Assembly (NCBI GenBank): GCA_001414485.1
Contig: LLEY01000055.1
Coordinates: 124,001-188,000 of the forward strand
Length of the DNA: 64,000 nucleotides
Reading direction: 5' to 3'
DNA from: Calycina herbarum
Taxonomy: Eukaryota > Ascomycota > Leotiomycetes > Helotiales > Pezizellaceae
Position numbers and translations under genes: made by a program. The first letter of the stretch is position 1, and each line of letters begins with the position of its first letter. The notes below the pieces were generated by a model that was not told the DNA's origin, searched no databases, and saw only the letters and a list, made by a program, of their open reading frames with translations. This document shows positions 42,400 to 55,464 of this stretch, one piece after another.

Positions 42400-45300
42400 G
42401 CCTGCGAGCTCTGAACCTACTACCTTATAGGTAATTTATCCTTGTCCTTATGATATTCCAGCTTGTCTATACTATCTTCCTAGCTCTAGAACCATTCTAC
42501 TAAGTACCTAGGAGGCCCTAGGAGAGAAGGATTTAGAGCGTGAAACTCTTAAAGCTTATATAGGCAGCTTATAAAGTTAGAAGCTAGGTACTAGGCCAGG
42601 TCTAGCTCGCTTTGTACCTATTGAACCTGGTATTGTAATTTTCTATAATAGCCTCTAGAGGCTAGTACTTGGTCTATATCTTATTTGTTATGCCTGTTAA
42701 CTATAATAGGCAGTCCTAGTTCCTGTAACTAGCCTAGTAGTAGATCGTTAGAAGCTTTGCGAAGCTTATTTGTAGAGATTATAGGCTATATTTTAATTAT
42801 TAGAGGTAGGTTGACCTAGAAAGCGTTTCTAACCTTTTCTAGGACTGTATATAGACTAGCTATCTGCTGGTCGAGCTTATAGCTTAGGCAGTCTATATTC
42901 TACGTCTTTGTCGATACGTAGACCTTGTCGCCCGTAGTAAAGTCTACTAGTCGTCGGTGCTTGTTTACTTGTTTACACTAGCGTTCCTAAGTAGCCTCGA
43001 TTCTCTTACAAGCGGTTTCCTAGGCGCTATATATATAGGTTATGTACACAACTGCTTCGTCTTATAAAAGCTGTTTATAGACGCTTATTAGCTCTTCTAG
43101 GCTCTAGTAGACCTAATCAAAGCTGGTACATAGCACGTAACCAAGCTCGATTTATATAGGCAGAAGAGTCGTCGAGTTCTAGGGAAGTGTAGCTTAAGCG
43201 TAGTCTATAATCGGTATTAGTTTAGACTAGTTATCCTAATAGTAGTTTATAAATAGGCAAAGGCGTTAGTTAATCTACTAGTTTATATTCTTAGTTTAAC
43301 TATCGGTTTGTATATATACGGCTATAGATAGCTTAATCTTAGTCCCTAGGATCCGGTTAAACTCTTACTAGAACTCTAAGACGAATTACAGACTACGGTC
43401 AGAGATAATAGTATCTAACGGTCTATAATAGCGCTATACACGGTCGAGGTAGATCTATATAGTCTTTTTTACGTCTATAGTCTTTAGGTAAGGGATAGAG
43501 ACAGATCTCTTACTTAGCTGGCAAATAAAGATAATAATTATATCTATCTTAGACTTATTAAGAAGGAATTCCTTAAAATTAACTAATATATATTACTATA
43601 GGCGATCCGAGATAGGCAAGGGGTTGAGGAGTCTAGGGGGGCGGTCTCGCAGCACGTAAGAGCGACGGCAGGTCTAGCAGTTATAGACGAATCGTTATAT
43701 ATCTAAACGAAGGTACAGCTAGTAGTAGTAGTCCGTAACTAGCTTTAGGGTCTTAGATTGTCTAGGGTAGGCTACCGAGACTTGATTGTGAACCTCGCTT
43801 AGCAAGCGTACTTTGAGATCGTCGTCCTCGGGTAGGATAAGCCGTTCTTAGTATAGTAGGAGGCTGTTACAGGTTGTCTAGCCAGAGCGTTCGTCCGTAG
43901 CGTACTAGTAGAGAGCGTTAAGGCCCGTACTCGTACGATTAGCCTATAGAATATCGTTAATTAAGTTATATAGTTCGTCGGCTACTCTAACAGGTGTAAT
44001 ATCTACGGAAGGGTCTAAGTCTAGGTCTATAATAATCCGCGAGTCGAGATTCTCGGGCTGTAAGAGGACTTACGTACGAGTAGATATCTTTATTACTATT
44101 TGACTATCTACTTCTTAGTCCCGGTAAGTAAGGGAATCTGCTCGATTCTAGCTACCAGGCTTATAAGTAAGTAGGAAGTTAAATCGAGAGAGGGTTTTAG
44201 CCTAGCGGGCTTGTCGGCTAGACAAGGCTTTAGTTATTATAAAGTACTCGAGAGCTTTATAGTCTAAAACGACCCGTACCTGGTGTAGAGACCCTTCGAG
44301 CTTAGGTCTCCAGGCTTCTAGAGAACGTATAATAGCTAGTATCTCTTTGTCGTAAATCGGGTAGTTAATCTTAGTAGGTATTATTATCTTAGAGAAGTAA
44401 GCTATAGAGTACTACTCTTAACTCGGCTGTAACTGAAGGAGTATACTGTTAAGGACGCTGTCAGAGGAATCGGTCTTAACCATAGACTTGTATTACAGAT
44501 TAAAGTATATAAGAAGAGGTATATTAATAAGCCGGGCCTTTAGCTCGGAGAAGGCGTCCTAATAAGCAAGTGTCTACTAAAACGGCTAGTCTTTATAGGT
44601 TAGGGCTGTTAATAGGTGTATAACTCGTCTATAGTTAAGAATAAACTTCTAGTAGAAGTTATAAAAGCTAAGAAAGGACTGAACACCGTAGACTATAATA
44701 GGGTATTCCTAGTTATAGATCGTTTCTGTCTTTTCTAGGTCTACTTTAATCCTATTAGTGCTTATATAGAAGCCTAAGTACTTTGTATAAGTAACGTTAA
44801 ACTCAGATTTCTTAATATTAGCTTATAAGCTAGCTTTATAAAGCTATAAAAGGACCTTATAGACGTGTTCCTAATAGTCTAGCTTGTTTTTAGAGTAAAT
44901 AAGAATATTGTTAAGGTAGGTAGTATAAAAGTCGTCTAAATAGTTGAAGAGTACGTCGTTTATAAACCGTTGATATGTTATAGGTCTGTTAATTAGTCTA
45001 AAAGGTATAACTTTGTACTTATAGGCTCTATAATAGGTCCAGAACGTTATTAGTTCCTTAGAATCAGGGTTAATCCGAATCTGGTAAAAAGCTTATTATA
45101 TATCTAGCTTTATAAAGATATAAGCCTTGCCTAGCTAAGTAAGAGTTTCGTCGATTAATAGAAGAGGATACTAGTCCTTATAAGTTAGGTTATTAAGCTT
45201 ACAATAATTAATATAGAACTGTAGAGAGCCGTTAGACTTCTTAACAAAGAGAATCAGGGCTATAAAGAGGGCTTGGCTAGCCTTAATAAAACCTTTATAA

Positions 45301-46440
45301 AGGTTCTTAACAAGGTATTATTTTACAGCCTAGAGCTCGTCCGTTAACTGGTGGCGGAGAGGGCTATAGAATAAGTCGTCTACGTTCCCGTCCGTAAGTT
45401 CGATTTTATAGTCGTATAGGCGATAAGGGGGAAGAGTATCGGACGCAGCTTTAGAGAAAACGTCTACGAGATCTTAGTAGGCTCTGGGGAGGCTTTCTTA
45501 GACCTGTAAGTCGTCTTTTTAATCTGTAAGCTTTTTTTCTATTAAGTAATCGATCTTATAAAGAGAGGTACTAAAGGCCGTAGCTTTAGTGTCTTATAGG
45601 TTACGGCGATATATAGCAGTACCGATAACAGCGATGTCTACCAGTGGTAGGTTAAGGCGTACACGTTTTAGGCACGCTATAGAGGCTTTATAGATATCTA
45701 AACCTGTAAGGGCGCGGTTTATATTTCGTAAGTTGTTTTAGCGGTCCTAGTACTCGCTGTAACGTACGGCTAGGGGTGTAGTAGGCAGGCGCGCCAGGAT
45801 CCGAGGGACTAGTAGCTCGTCGACAAGGCTTATAAACAGTTACAGGTCTTCCTAGTATTTGCGTATAACCTGTTCTTCTAGGGCCTGATCGCGGCGATCC
45901 GCGTTAGCTTAGTAATCTAGGTTTAAGGGCCGAGTTTATAGGATCCTAGGATCTAGGAGGCATAGCTAGACAAGGTTAGGAGAAGGAGGGAGATCTATAA
46001 GCTATATAAGTCGACGCTGGCAGGGGTTAAGTTATACGTTAAGCTAGTTAAACCATATACGCCTAAGAATAAGGTTCTAATAGCTAGTATCAAGGAGGAC
46101 TATAGAGACGTTATACTATTTATAGCCGTCTATGTATAAGTAAAGAACAATATAGTAGTCCGTAGACTGTCGACTCTGTCCGTCAAAGCCGCGAACTGTA
46201 ATAGGAGTAGGAAGAGTATGAATAGTTAAAGGGAAGAAGCGAGCTAGCCCCTAAGCGAACTTTGTACTAATGAGTACAAAGCTGTTTACTCTAGTGTTAG
46301 CTAGAGCAGAGGTTTTAAATCCATATCTATTAAAAACCAAGTTATAAGAGACCGTGAACTGTTTTCCTCTAAGTAGCTAACTTAGATCGATGGCTAACTA
46401 GCTAGGACCTCGGTAAAGCAAGCCTAGGGGGGAGACTTTC
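42400..46440 (-). pseudogene. Gypsy pol pseudogene
   Basis: The reverse transcriptase region is legible despite stops: FVKKSNGSLQFYINYCKLNN, then IKLDI-stop-stop-AFYQIRINPDSKE, TYQRFINDVLFNYLDDF and TKYLGFYISTNRIKVD. Further left, an integrase zinc-finger-like C..CRRSYVLRDRPPRLLNP is seen. Confidence 0.78.
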
Positions 46441-46447
46441 CCTAGAC

Positions 46448-47415
46448 TTAGTCGTTTTCCGACTGTCCTAAGTCAGACATAGGCTCCGCAAGCTTATTAA
46501 CGTCTGTAATAGGCTTAGAGTTCTCAGGGCATTCGCGGGCATAGTGCCTAGTCCTCTTACACTTAAAGCAGGCGTCGTCCGGTTCCTTACAGGCAGGCGT
46601 TGGTTCACGTGATAGTCCGTAAAGGCGGGGGGCCGGGGCAGGGGAGGTTATACAGAACACAGTTTAAGTAGTAGTGAAAGTTCTAGCTAGGCGGGAGGTA
46701 GTAGTAGCAGTTACGGGCCGGGGGATAAGACGAGCGGTCCGTAAGTTACTTCTACAGAGCTGAAGTCTTCGTAAGTTCTTATCAACAAGTCGACACTTGT
46801 TTGCTAGGGCTGTACTTGTAAGCAGGACGTCTAAGAATAGTAAGACAGACTATTATAGAGGTGGCGTAAGCTTGTTATACAAGTCGAGCTGTAAGTCGTC
46901 CGTCGGGATCCGTCCAGTGCCTGTAAGGTATAAGAAGCGAGTATAGAAGGTTACGAAAGTCTCGTTATCTCTTATAACAAGCCGGCGGAATTCGATACGA
47001 GCGTCCTACGCTTCGAACAGGTTCTCTAGAATATCCGTAAGATATACGATTATTTCTTTTATAGACTAAAATAGCTTAGGTCTCTTCCAGTAACAGGGCG
47101 TGAGATGCTTCTAAGTAATATCAGCTATATAGTTAAAAACGTAAGCCATCTTTGCTTCCTCTAGCTTAAATATAGAGGCGTTGATAAGGAACTTGTTCTT
47201 AATCTAGATCTTCTAGTTGTCGAAGGTTAGAGACGAGCCATCCGTTAAGGGCTTAGTATCCTTAAGCTTAACCGTAAACGACCTATATTATCCAGTTTTA
47301 GATAGGGTATTCCCTCGTAGAGGGGTACGGACATTGTCTAGTTATTCTCGCAGTAGGCGGACCTGTTCTAGGGCTATAGCGAGCTGTTGAGCGTCTATAG
47401 GCTGGTCGGTAGACA
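46448..47415 (-). pseudogene. Gypsy gag pseudogene with zinc knuckle
   Basis: The frame starts near 47415 (MSTDQPIDAQQLAIALEQVR), passes capsid-like sequence with several TAG stops (DARIEFRRLVIRDNETFVTF) and ends with the CX2CX4HX4C knuckle CFKCKRTRHYARECPENS at about 46560. The last 70 codons remain open. Confidence 0.8.
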
Positions 47416-47635
47416 TCGTTGTAGACGACTTAGTTATAAGAATAGAGGGTATAGGTGGAAGAGCCCTAGGCTCTTATGCACGGTGGTGGGCGCGGGTACG
47501 CGAGGCTATATAAGGCGCCGGTAGTATCTATAGGCGGTCTATACGAACTGTAGGTATTGTGTTAGAATTATAACGGATATTCTAATCCTTCTTAGGAGTA
47601 GTAGTAAATAGAGAGAAGAAGAGAGCTTTAGATAA

Positions 47636-47964
47636 TATAATAAACCTAATCTACTAGCCCTCTAGTAGTTATCCTTACCTATAGTATATATAGGTATAGT
47701 GGATAATTAGAGAAGTAAGAGGTAGTTTAATTAAAGATCTAAAGCTATAGAAGAGAAGAGAAGGAAAGAGGAGACTTCTAGAGGTCTTATAATATAGAGA
47801 TAGCTAAGGAATCGATAAGTTATAGGAATGTCGATCCGTTTATAGAAATGGTTCCTGGCCTAGGTAGGAATAGTTCTAGGCCAGGCTAGGAATAGCAGGC
47901 TTTGCGGACGCCGGCGAGCAGCTATACGCGAGTCACGTGCTCGGCGGTGGCTAGGTCCGTAACA
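47636..47964 (-). repeat. Gypsy LTR (5' LTR in element orientation)
   Basis: Same length as 42046-42374, starting TATAATAAACCT and ending GGTCCGTAACA on the plus strand. Confidence 0.88.
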
Positions 47965-48242
47965 CTTCTCTTATTTAAAAGAGCTAAGAAAAGCTAAGAA
48001 AAGTTTTAAAAAGTCTATATCTTATTATAATAATAGCTTTATAACTTACTTAATATAAGAAAAACCTAACTCTTAATACTATTCTAGATAGTAATAATAT
48101 TTCTAATTTTTAAGAAATCGTAGATAACTTTAATAGAAGTAAGAAGTGTATCTATCTTATCTTTAATAAATACTTTATCGAGTTTAATCTTTTATATTAA
48201 GAATTTTTTAAAAACTAATAAACTATCTACTCTTAATAATAA

Positions 48243-48380
48243 TAACAGAGATAAGAGAAGAAAGAGAAGTAAGAGAGAGAGAAGAAGAGAAGAAGAGAGA
48301 GAGTAGAGAAGAGAGAGTAGTAGAGAGAGAAAGAGAAAGATAGAAAAATAGAGATAAAGAAGAGAAGAAGTAGTAGAGAG
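48243..48380 (+). repeat. GA-rich low-complexity tract
   Basis: Runs of AGAGAGAGAAGAAGAGAAG, the core of the palindromic-ended element. Confidence 0.75.
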
Positions 48381-48646
48381 ATAGAAGTAGATTTTTAAGA
48401 AAGATATAGACTTTTTAAAACTTTTCTTAGCTTTTCTTAGCTCTTTTAAATAAGAGAAGCTTAATTCGTATCTTATTATAAGCTTAATACTTAGTAAATA
48501 AGCTATAACTTATAACGTAGTTTATTATTAAGTTATCTATATTATCGAGTCATCTACTTTTCCTTAATATTAAACTTTAAATATTAATAAATCAACTATA
48601 ATATATTAAATTAACTAAAACTAATTAGAATCCGATAAACTAGATA

Positions 48647-50507
48647 ACGTGTTTTATTACTTAGCGAGCTACATCACTTGGCGAGCCACTTTTCTAGACC
48701 TCCTAACTACTAAACTCTATAATACTACTAAATCAAGCTTAAAACAGTTAATTTAAATCGGAGTCTAATAAACTAGATATATCTACAGCCTCTGAGCAGG
48801 TTCTTATATTATAGCTAGGTTTGCGGCAGATACTACAGACCCGACCAGTTATACGGCGCCGCTTCGACGAACCCTCGCTAATATCTTCGTCGCGTCTTTT
48901 TTCTTTAACTAAGCCCTTATCCTTTAAAAGCTACCCTATCTACGATCTAGTAAGAAGTCTAGAATCCTATAAACGAGTTCTTTTTACACGTCGCCGCTTT
49001 AAAAGGACTTTATTTGCCTCTTTAAGCGTCTTAATTCTATTAGTTATAAGCGTTAACTTATAGTTAATCGCGACTATAGCCTTTACTAGCTAGTCGACAG
49101 TAGTAATAATCAAAGTTGGCGAGCTTCTCTGGTACTTAGTTACCCGATCTTTAATTAGAGTAGACTAGGAAATAGCTTCAATTACATTCTTTAGCGTCTA
49201 GGAGACCTAAGGTCGGGGTAAACTAGGAGGTGTTCTATAGAGAGAAGGCGTCTATAAACGAATATCTAGCTTTGATATTACTGCTTATAGGTTCTAAGGT
49301 ACTAGGCTAGACCTTCAGAAGCTACCTTTAACGTTTTTTTCTATAAAAACTACGGTAAAGGCTGCTTTAAACATAGGAAAGAACTTGTCCTTAGTAATAT
49401 ATATAATTTAAAGCTAGACTAGACGTGATATCTAGTTACTGTATACCTGTTTTAACGAGCTAAATAAGCCGACGTTAAGAGGCTAAGTTAAGTACGAAGA
49501 ATAAGGAGGTAGGTATAGTAGTATTATATCGTTTTCCTTATAGTATTCGTTGAACTTAGTATTAACGTAGCTCTTATAACCGTCTAATATAAGCATCCGA
49601 TAACAGCTAACTCGACGTGCCCGAGTTGCTTAATTAAAGTGTTTAAGCTATTCTAAACCTATATTATTATTAGTCTAACTGTTTTAAGTCGTTTTAACAA
49701 CCTAATCTGCTAGTATATTACTATTCTAGTACTAAGGCGTAAGGTGAAATTAACCTTGAACACATAGAAAAGGGGGCACTATATAGCTGTCTACTATAAC
49801 TGTACAAATCGCTGTAGCCTATTCCCGATTACTAGGCTAAACAAGCTTTAGATTAGACTGTTGATCGAAGCGTGTAACAACCGTCTTTCCGCTGATTATA
49901 CCTATTATAAAGCCGGTCTTATCGAAGTTATAGAAATCGGAGTCTTAGATCCTATACTTTATACGTATATTTATAACTAATCGAAACCACGTACTTAATA
50001 TGTCCAGATCTTCTAAGAGGGCTCTCTAGTAGTCGTAGGCGCGAGAAAGACGCGTAGAAAGCTCTAGTCGTCGTTGAATAAAGCGAGAGGTCTAGTACTT
50101 CTTAACACGTTACGTACTACGCTTGTCTATTAGAAGGTCAGCTATATCTTATACATCCGCTCTCTAGGGTGAAAACCCTCTAGTATCTTAGTCGAGAATA
50201 TATTAAACAATCGCCTCCTCTTCTACTAGAGTCAGATTCGGCTACCTATGCTAGGTGTTTATCTACAAGGTATAACCAGCTATTCTATGTTATAATATCG
50301 ATTAAGGGATATTAAACTGCTTTGCTAGCTTATATTAGCTTAAACGCGGGTTCGTTCGCTTTACTTTAATTATAAGAGTAATTCAAGCTTCAATTGTTTA
50401 TGTTTAAGTTATTTTAATATAAAGAATCGCGTCTTATAGTTAGATAGTTAGTAGTAGGGAAAAATAGCTCGCCAAGTGATGTAGCTCGCCAAGTGATAAA
50501 ACACGTT
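48647..50507 (-). mobile_element. Fot1/pogo-type DNA transposon, complete but inactive
   Basis: 1,861 bp with TA target duplication at 48645-48646 and 50508-50509. Inverted ends begin ACGTGTTTTATTACTTAG and contain a direct repeat CACTTGGCGAGC within each terminus (about 47 bp in all). The minus strand carries the DDE transposase: FYNFDKTGFIIGIISGKTVV is legible at about 49960-49900, followed by QPSNRE-type sequence with stops at the expected Gln/Trp. Fot1 relatives in Botrytis include Flipper; identity to it was not tested. Confidence 0.83.
48780..50400 (-). pseudogene. Fot1/pogo transposase pseudogene
   Basis: DDE_1 superfamily frame with numerous TAG/TAA stops. Blocks seen are listed for the parent element. 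The open plus-strand frame at 48821-49063 lies opposite and is not considered real. Confidence 0.75.
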
Positions 50508-51999
50508 ATATCTATAGCTTCTTAACAAGTTTACTTATTATAACTAGTTTTTCTATAAATCTTATAATACTATCTAGATAATTATCTCTTCTTACGACTT
50601 CTCTCCGCTATATATACGTTATGTCGTACCTGCTTATCTACGTCCTTTTATAATATAATATCCTATATATCCTCTATAATAAGTATACTACCTTAACATA
50701 TACGAGCCTTTTTAGCTCTACGACGCTTACTTAGAGCTTCGTTTACTACTTAAAGTATACGTACCTTCGTAGATAAAAGAGTTATTTCATAGGCTATTCT
50801 CTCTATACTCTTTACTAACGTAGTAACTATCTCGAAAAGTAGAGTTAGCGAGCTTCCTTAGTAATAGGTAATTCGATTTCGAATAAGAGTTATTTATAAA
50901 AGAGCTTTAGCTAGATTAGAAGAGGTCTAGGAGACTAAGAGTTAGTATTAGTAGTAGAGGGTCTAGAGAGTATTAGAGTCTATAACTTTATATTAAGCTT
51001 TAAAATCATAGCTTATAAGTTAAAAGATACTAAGCTAGCTTTATAAAATCTAGCTTAAGCGTTTTAAGCTATTATTAATTTCTTATATACTACTATAAAA
51101 GCTAGAAAGAACTCTATCTTTATAATATAGTTAATATAGGCTTTAATAAACGTCTTAATCTACTAACTATATACCTGTTTTAAGATACTAAAGTATCTAA
51201 TATTAAGTAGCTAGGTTAGATAAGACGAGTAGAGAGATAGTCTAAGAGTTATAATATTATATATCTTATAATATTCTTAGAACTCGGCTAATTCGTAACT
51301 CTTATATCTATTAAGAATAAGTATTCGATATAGCTCTTTTATACGAGTAGTAGTATATTTATTAAAGTGTTTTAACTATTCTAGACCTATTTTATTATTT
51401 ATCTACTTATTACTTATTAGTTTAATAACCTAGTTAGATAGAAGGCTACTATCGATATACTAGTTTATAAGATAATTCTTCTTTTAAACTACTTAAAATA
51501 GAGGAATACTCTAGCCTTTACTATTAATATAAGTAATAGCTATAGCCTATTCTCTATTCTCTAGCTAAACTATCTTATCTCTACTACGTCGATCTACGTA
51601 GATTATAACTATTATAACGTAGATTATATCTATTATAAACCTAGTCTTATCGAAGTTATAGAAGTTATAGTCTAAAATCCTATATTTTACTCTTATGTTT
51701 TCTACTAGTTGAAACTACGCGCTAATTAGCTGTTATAGTATAGATTAAGAAATAGATTATTCGCGAAGAAGAAAAGAAGAGAGAAGCTCTTAGCTATTTA
51801 TATATCTATAGAAGAATATATCCGCGATATTCGTAATCTCGCTTATAAGCTACTTAGAAGCGAGCTTAAAAGCAAGCTTATTTACTAAATTAAAAACTCT
51901 TATATAAGCTTCTCTTTTCCTACTTAATTTCCTTATCTCTCTTTATCTCTCTCGTAGTCTTTCTAGAGTTATAGTCGTTTGTTTTTAGTAGGTTTTAAC

Positions 52000-54900
52000 T
52001 TACGTAGAAAGCGCTTCTTAAACTAACGAATAGAGGTAGTACTATATATTACGTAAGTTAATAGCTTCTACAAGTCTGCCTCTACTCTATAGCCTCTCTA
52101 TTAAATAAGATATTAGAATCTAGTCTTATTTCTCCTCGAATTTACTATCTCCTTTATAACCTAGAGTATATACCTACTATCGTCGATTACTACTAGTAGT
52201 AGAGGTTGATTCGTCTATTCTAGTATAGGTGTTCTAGTAGTAGAGCGTAGTAGGTTAGTATAGAATACGTTATAGATCGATTCTAGTTTATAGAGTAGTT
52301 CTAGTTTATATACGTAAGAGTTTATAGCTTAAAGTATATAGAAAAGGCTAATATACTTACTATTAAACTTAGGAATTAGTTTAGCTAAATTAATATTCTA
52401 GGTACTAAGTATAACTATATTCTTTACTCTATATACTAGGGCTAGTAATTAGTAGACGTTAGTAGCTTCCTTTATCTTATCTCTTAAAATAAGAAGATTT
52501 ATATATAAGAGTACTAAGACGTCTCTTATCTTTATAGCGAAGGTTATACTAGTAACTACGCTTTAAGAATCGAGTATAACTTAAGAAGAGCTAAAGCTTA
52601 CTTGAAAATAGTAACTATTATTTATAAAGAAGAGTAATATACTTATAACTGAACTACGTACGTTCTTTAAAGCAAACTTAGCTAGTAGTAAGAGCTGAAT
52701 CTAATTCTCTTAAGTATAGTTAATATACTAGCAGAGGTACTTAGAAATAGACTTATTAGCGATTTCGGTTTAGCTATCGGTCTTAAGGTAGTAGGTAGTA
52801 GAAAGGTCGATTTATATATATAATATATTATAGACTGTTTTCTAGAATACTATAATAAATAGCGAGCCTCTATTAAAAATAATAGAGTTCGATAGACTAT
52901 AGAGCTTCTAGACGTCTTATATAAATAAGTAAGCTAAGTCGATAGTAGTCTACTTTAAATAACACGGAATAATATAACAGTCCTTTATAAGTCTATTAGT
53001 AACTACTATAATCTAGTCGTAACTGTCTATTATTATAATTAGTCTTATAAAATCAATAGACAGGTCTTTCTACTACTAAGTTAGAATAGAGAGTAGCTTC
53101 AAAGTATCTTAGTACTATAGCTAGGAAAACTTATTTCAAAGATAACTCTTATAAGCTTTAATAAATTACTTAATATTCTTATAAAGTTTAAGCTACTAGT
53201 AGTCTCTAGATACTAGCTTAAATATCTTATTCTTACTAAGGTAGCTACTCTTAACTAAATCGTAGATTTTCTAAAGAAGCTAGACTCTAAGCTTAGTATC
53301 TAGGATATATAGTCTATCTTAAAAGTAAAGCTTACTCTTAGTAATATAATATTCTAATAAGGCTATTTCTTTTAAGTAAGGCGTATAGTCCGTTCTATTT
53401 ATCTCTCTAGAAATATAAGTCTAAAATAGGTCTTCTTAATAACCTTTATAAAGAAGTCGAGTAAGTTTAAGATTATCTAGCTCTAGCTCTTCTAAGTCCT
53501 CTTCTATAGGTTTAAGTTCGTTCTAAAGAGATATTATATATATAGCTAGGTCTAAATTATACGGTTTTAGAAGTAATTACTACTAGTATAGTACTTAAGA
53601 ATCGTTAGATAATAAGAGTAGATCCTAGGAAAGTTATATTCTACTATCTACTTTTACTATTACTCTGATTTAATAACAAAGTTAAACTAAGAAAGAAACT
53701 TACTCTAATATAATTAGTAGTAAGTAAGTTACTTTATAGTTATAAAGTACTTTAAATTAGAGTGATTAGTAATAACTAAGATTAGATAGGCTGTCTTTAA
53801 GAGTTCTAAGTACTACGCTTCAAAGGCTTAAATAATAGTAAGTAGCTTTTTATTATAAATTTCGTAGTTATATTCCGCTAGGTTAAAGACTCTTAATATA
53901 AAGACAACTAGGTATAATATACTATCGTAGTACTAGGAGAGAATAGCAGCTAATACGTAGTCTAAAGAGTTGTATTCTAAGATAATCTTTATAGAATTAA
54001 AATAGCGTAGTATAGATACTAAAGTAAATACTAATTTCAAAGTCTTAAAAGCGTCGGTATACTCTATAATCTATTCCTAGGGTATATTTAACTTAGATAA
54101 ACGATTTAGTAGTTTAACTATCTTAAAGAAGTTTCTAATAAAGCGACGGTAAAAGTTTATAAAGCTTAGAAAGACTTAGAAGTCTTTAAGATTTAAAAAT
54201 ACTTTCTACTAAACGATTATAAAGACTTTTTCAGAGTCTATTCTTACTTTATTAGTAGAGATAATTATACTAAGGTATTAAACCTCTTAGGTTTTAAATT
54301 CACACTTCTTAATATCTAAGTAGAGGCTAGTTTTTTAAAGAGTATTAAGAACTTAGTATATATACTAGTAGTAAGAGCGTAGGTTATCTAAAAAGATAAG
54401 AATATTATTAAGATATACTATATAGAAGATATTTAGAAAGAGATATAAAACTTTATTAATCCTAGCTTAGAATATTATAGATATATTAGTTAAGTTAAAT
54501 AGTATAACTAACGACTTAAAAAGGCTATACTAAGTATTAAATATCATAAGCTATTCGTCTCTCTCTCGTATTCTAATATAGTTAAATACTACGATAACGT
54601 CTAATTTAGTATAGTACTTAGCTATACTTAATCTCTAGAGAGTCTCTTAGATATAAGAAATCGAGTATCGATTCTTAATTATAATATTATTAAGCTATCT
54701 ATAGTCTACGTAAAAGCGTAGGCCTCTCTCTAGCTTCTTTATAAATAGTATAGACGATGTTACTAGTAACGTACTAGCTCTTATAAAGTCTTTATTAAGT
54801 TACTCTTTTAGGTATATACGTAGAACCTCTAATTCTCTAATAGATATATTATATAGTAGGTTATAGAGTACTCTTATTCCTAGTTTTAACTTAATATAAA

Positions 54901-55000
54901 GATCGTAGTTCTAGTAAGAGAGTAATTCGTCTACTACTTATAGTTAGAAGAGTAGAAGGTGTTAATAGTACTACTAGTATAATAGTTTATATCTAAAGAG
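52000..55000 (-). mobile_element. Degraded Ty3/gypsy remnant (pol, minus strand)
   Basis: The reverse transcriptase of Tf1/sushi-like gypsy type is recognisable: ASTLLVTSSILFIKKLERGL at about 54760-54700, FYVDYR, YYTKLDVIVVFNYIRIRE, LINVLYL-like and IVYLNNIFIFLDNLR, running leftward to about 54.3 kb. RNase H/integrase-like sequence continues toward 52.7 kb. No LTRs were identified. Extremely AT-rich with stops throughout. Confidence 0.68.
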
Positions 55001-55464
55001 TACTCGGTCTACTAACCTTCGTATAAAACGTGACTTTATATATCTTCGTATAAAGTATAACTTTATATAACTTTATATAATCCTAGGAACTGCCTTAGTA
55101 GTTACCTCGATAGATACGTAGATCTATAACTAAAGATATAACGAGAGCTATAACGAGACTTCAGCTTCTTATAGCTTATACTTACTATAATAAAAGCTAT
55201 AACAAAGAGCTATAATAAGACTTTAGCCTAGAGACCTCGACGTAAGAGGTTCTATATATAATACCTCTTTCTTCTTATATATAGAATAGACTTCTCTTCT
55301 TAGTTAATTCTTCTTATAATAAAGACAACCTTATCTATTAACCTCTTTATATTCGGCCTATAATATTAGAATTAACTTATTCTCTCTTATATTTACTTAT
55401 TAAGTACGTCGAATAAACTATATATAGTAGATTCTTTAAACCTTTCTTATATATACGATATAAG

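Larger units (their letters stand above)
42046..47964 (-). mobile_element. Ty3/gypsy LTR retrotransposon, full length, inactive
   Basis: A 5,919-bp element with two 329-bp LTRs and a 5-bp target duplication CTTCT (42041-42045, 47965-47969). Coding order on the minus strand is gag (about 47.4-46.4 kb), protease, reverse transcriptase (about 45.4-44.6 kb), RNase H and integrase toward the left. A polypurine tract AAAGAGAGGGG lies just before the left (3') LTR at about 42377-42390. Every frame is broken by stops. It is less AT-rich than the DNA around it, fitting a later arrival. Confidence 0.88.
42020..48480. mobile_element. Palindromic-ended element split by a gypsy insertion
   Basis: Right arm 48406-48467 reads GACTTTTTAAAACTTTTC ... 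AATAAGAGAAGCTTAATTCGT. Its inverted copy is in two pieces: ACGAATTAAGCTTCT at 42031-42045 and CTTATTTAAAAGAGCTAAG (continuing to AAAAAGTC) from 47970, exactly where the gypsy element and its CTTCT duplication interrupt it. Without the insertion it would be about 0.5 kb with arms of at least 65 bp and a GA-rich core (48243-48380). It has no coding capacity. Confidence 0.7.
48515..51800 (-). mobile_element. Fot1/pogo-type transposon remnant, split by a second Fot1/pogo element
   Basis: The left terminus ACGTAGTTTATTATTAAG (after TA at 48513-48514) matches the ends of the element at 59109-60949. Its C-terminal transposase sequence continues up to 48644, is interrupted by the 48647-50507 element, and resumes at 50510 (TATCTATAGCTTC...). 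The basic C-terminal ALSKRRRAKK peptide is legible near 50730-50760 and the FDKTRF-like catalytic block near 51630-51690, all on the minus strand. No right-hand terminus was found, so the 5' end is lost. Heavily RIP-mutated. Confidence 0.68.

Noticed and set aside
48821..49063. 80-residue plus-strand open frame
   Set aside because: Lies opposite the minus-strand Fot1 transposase pseudogene.
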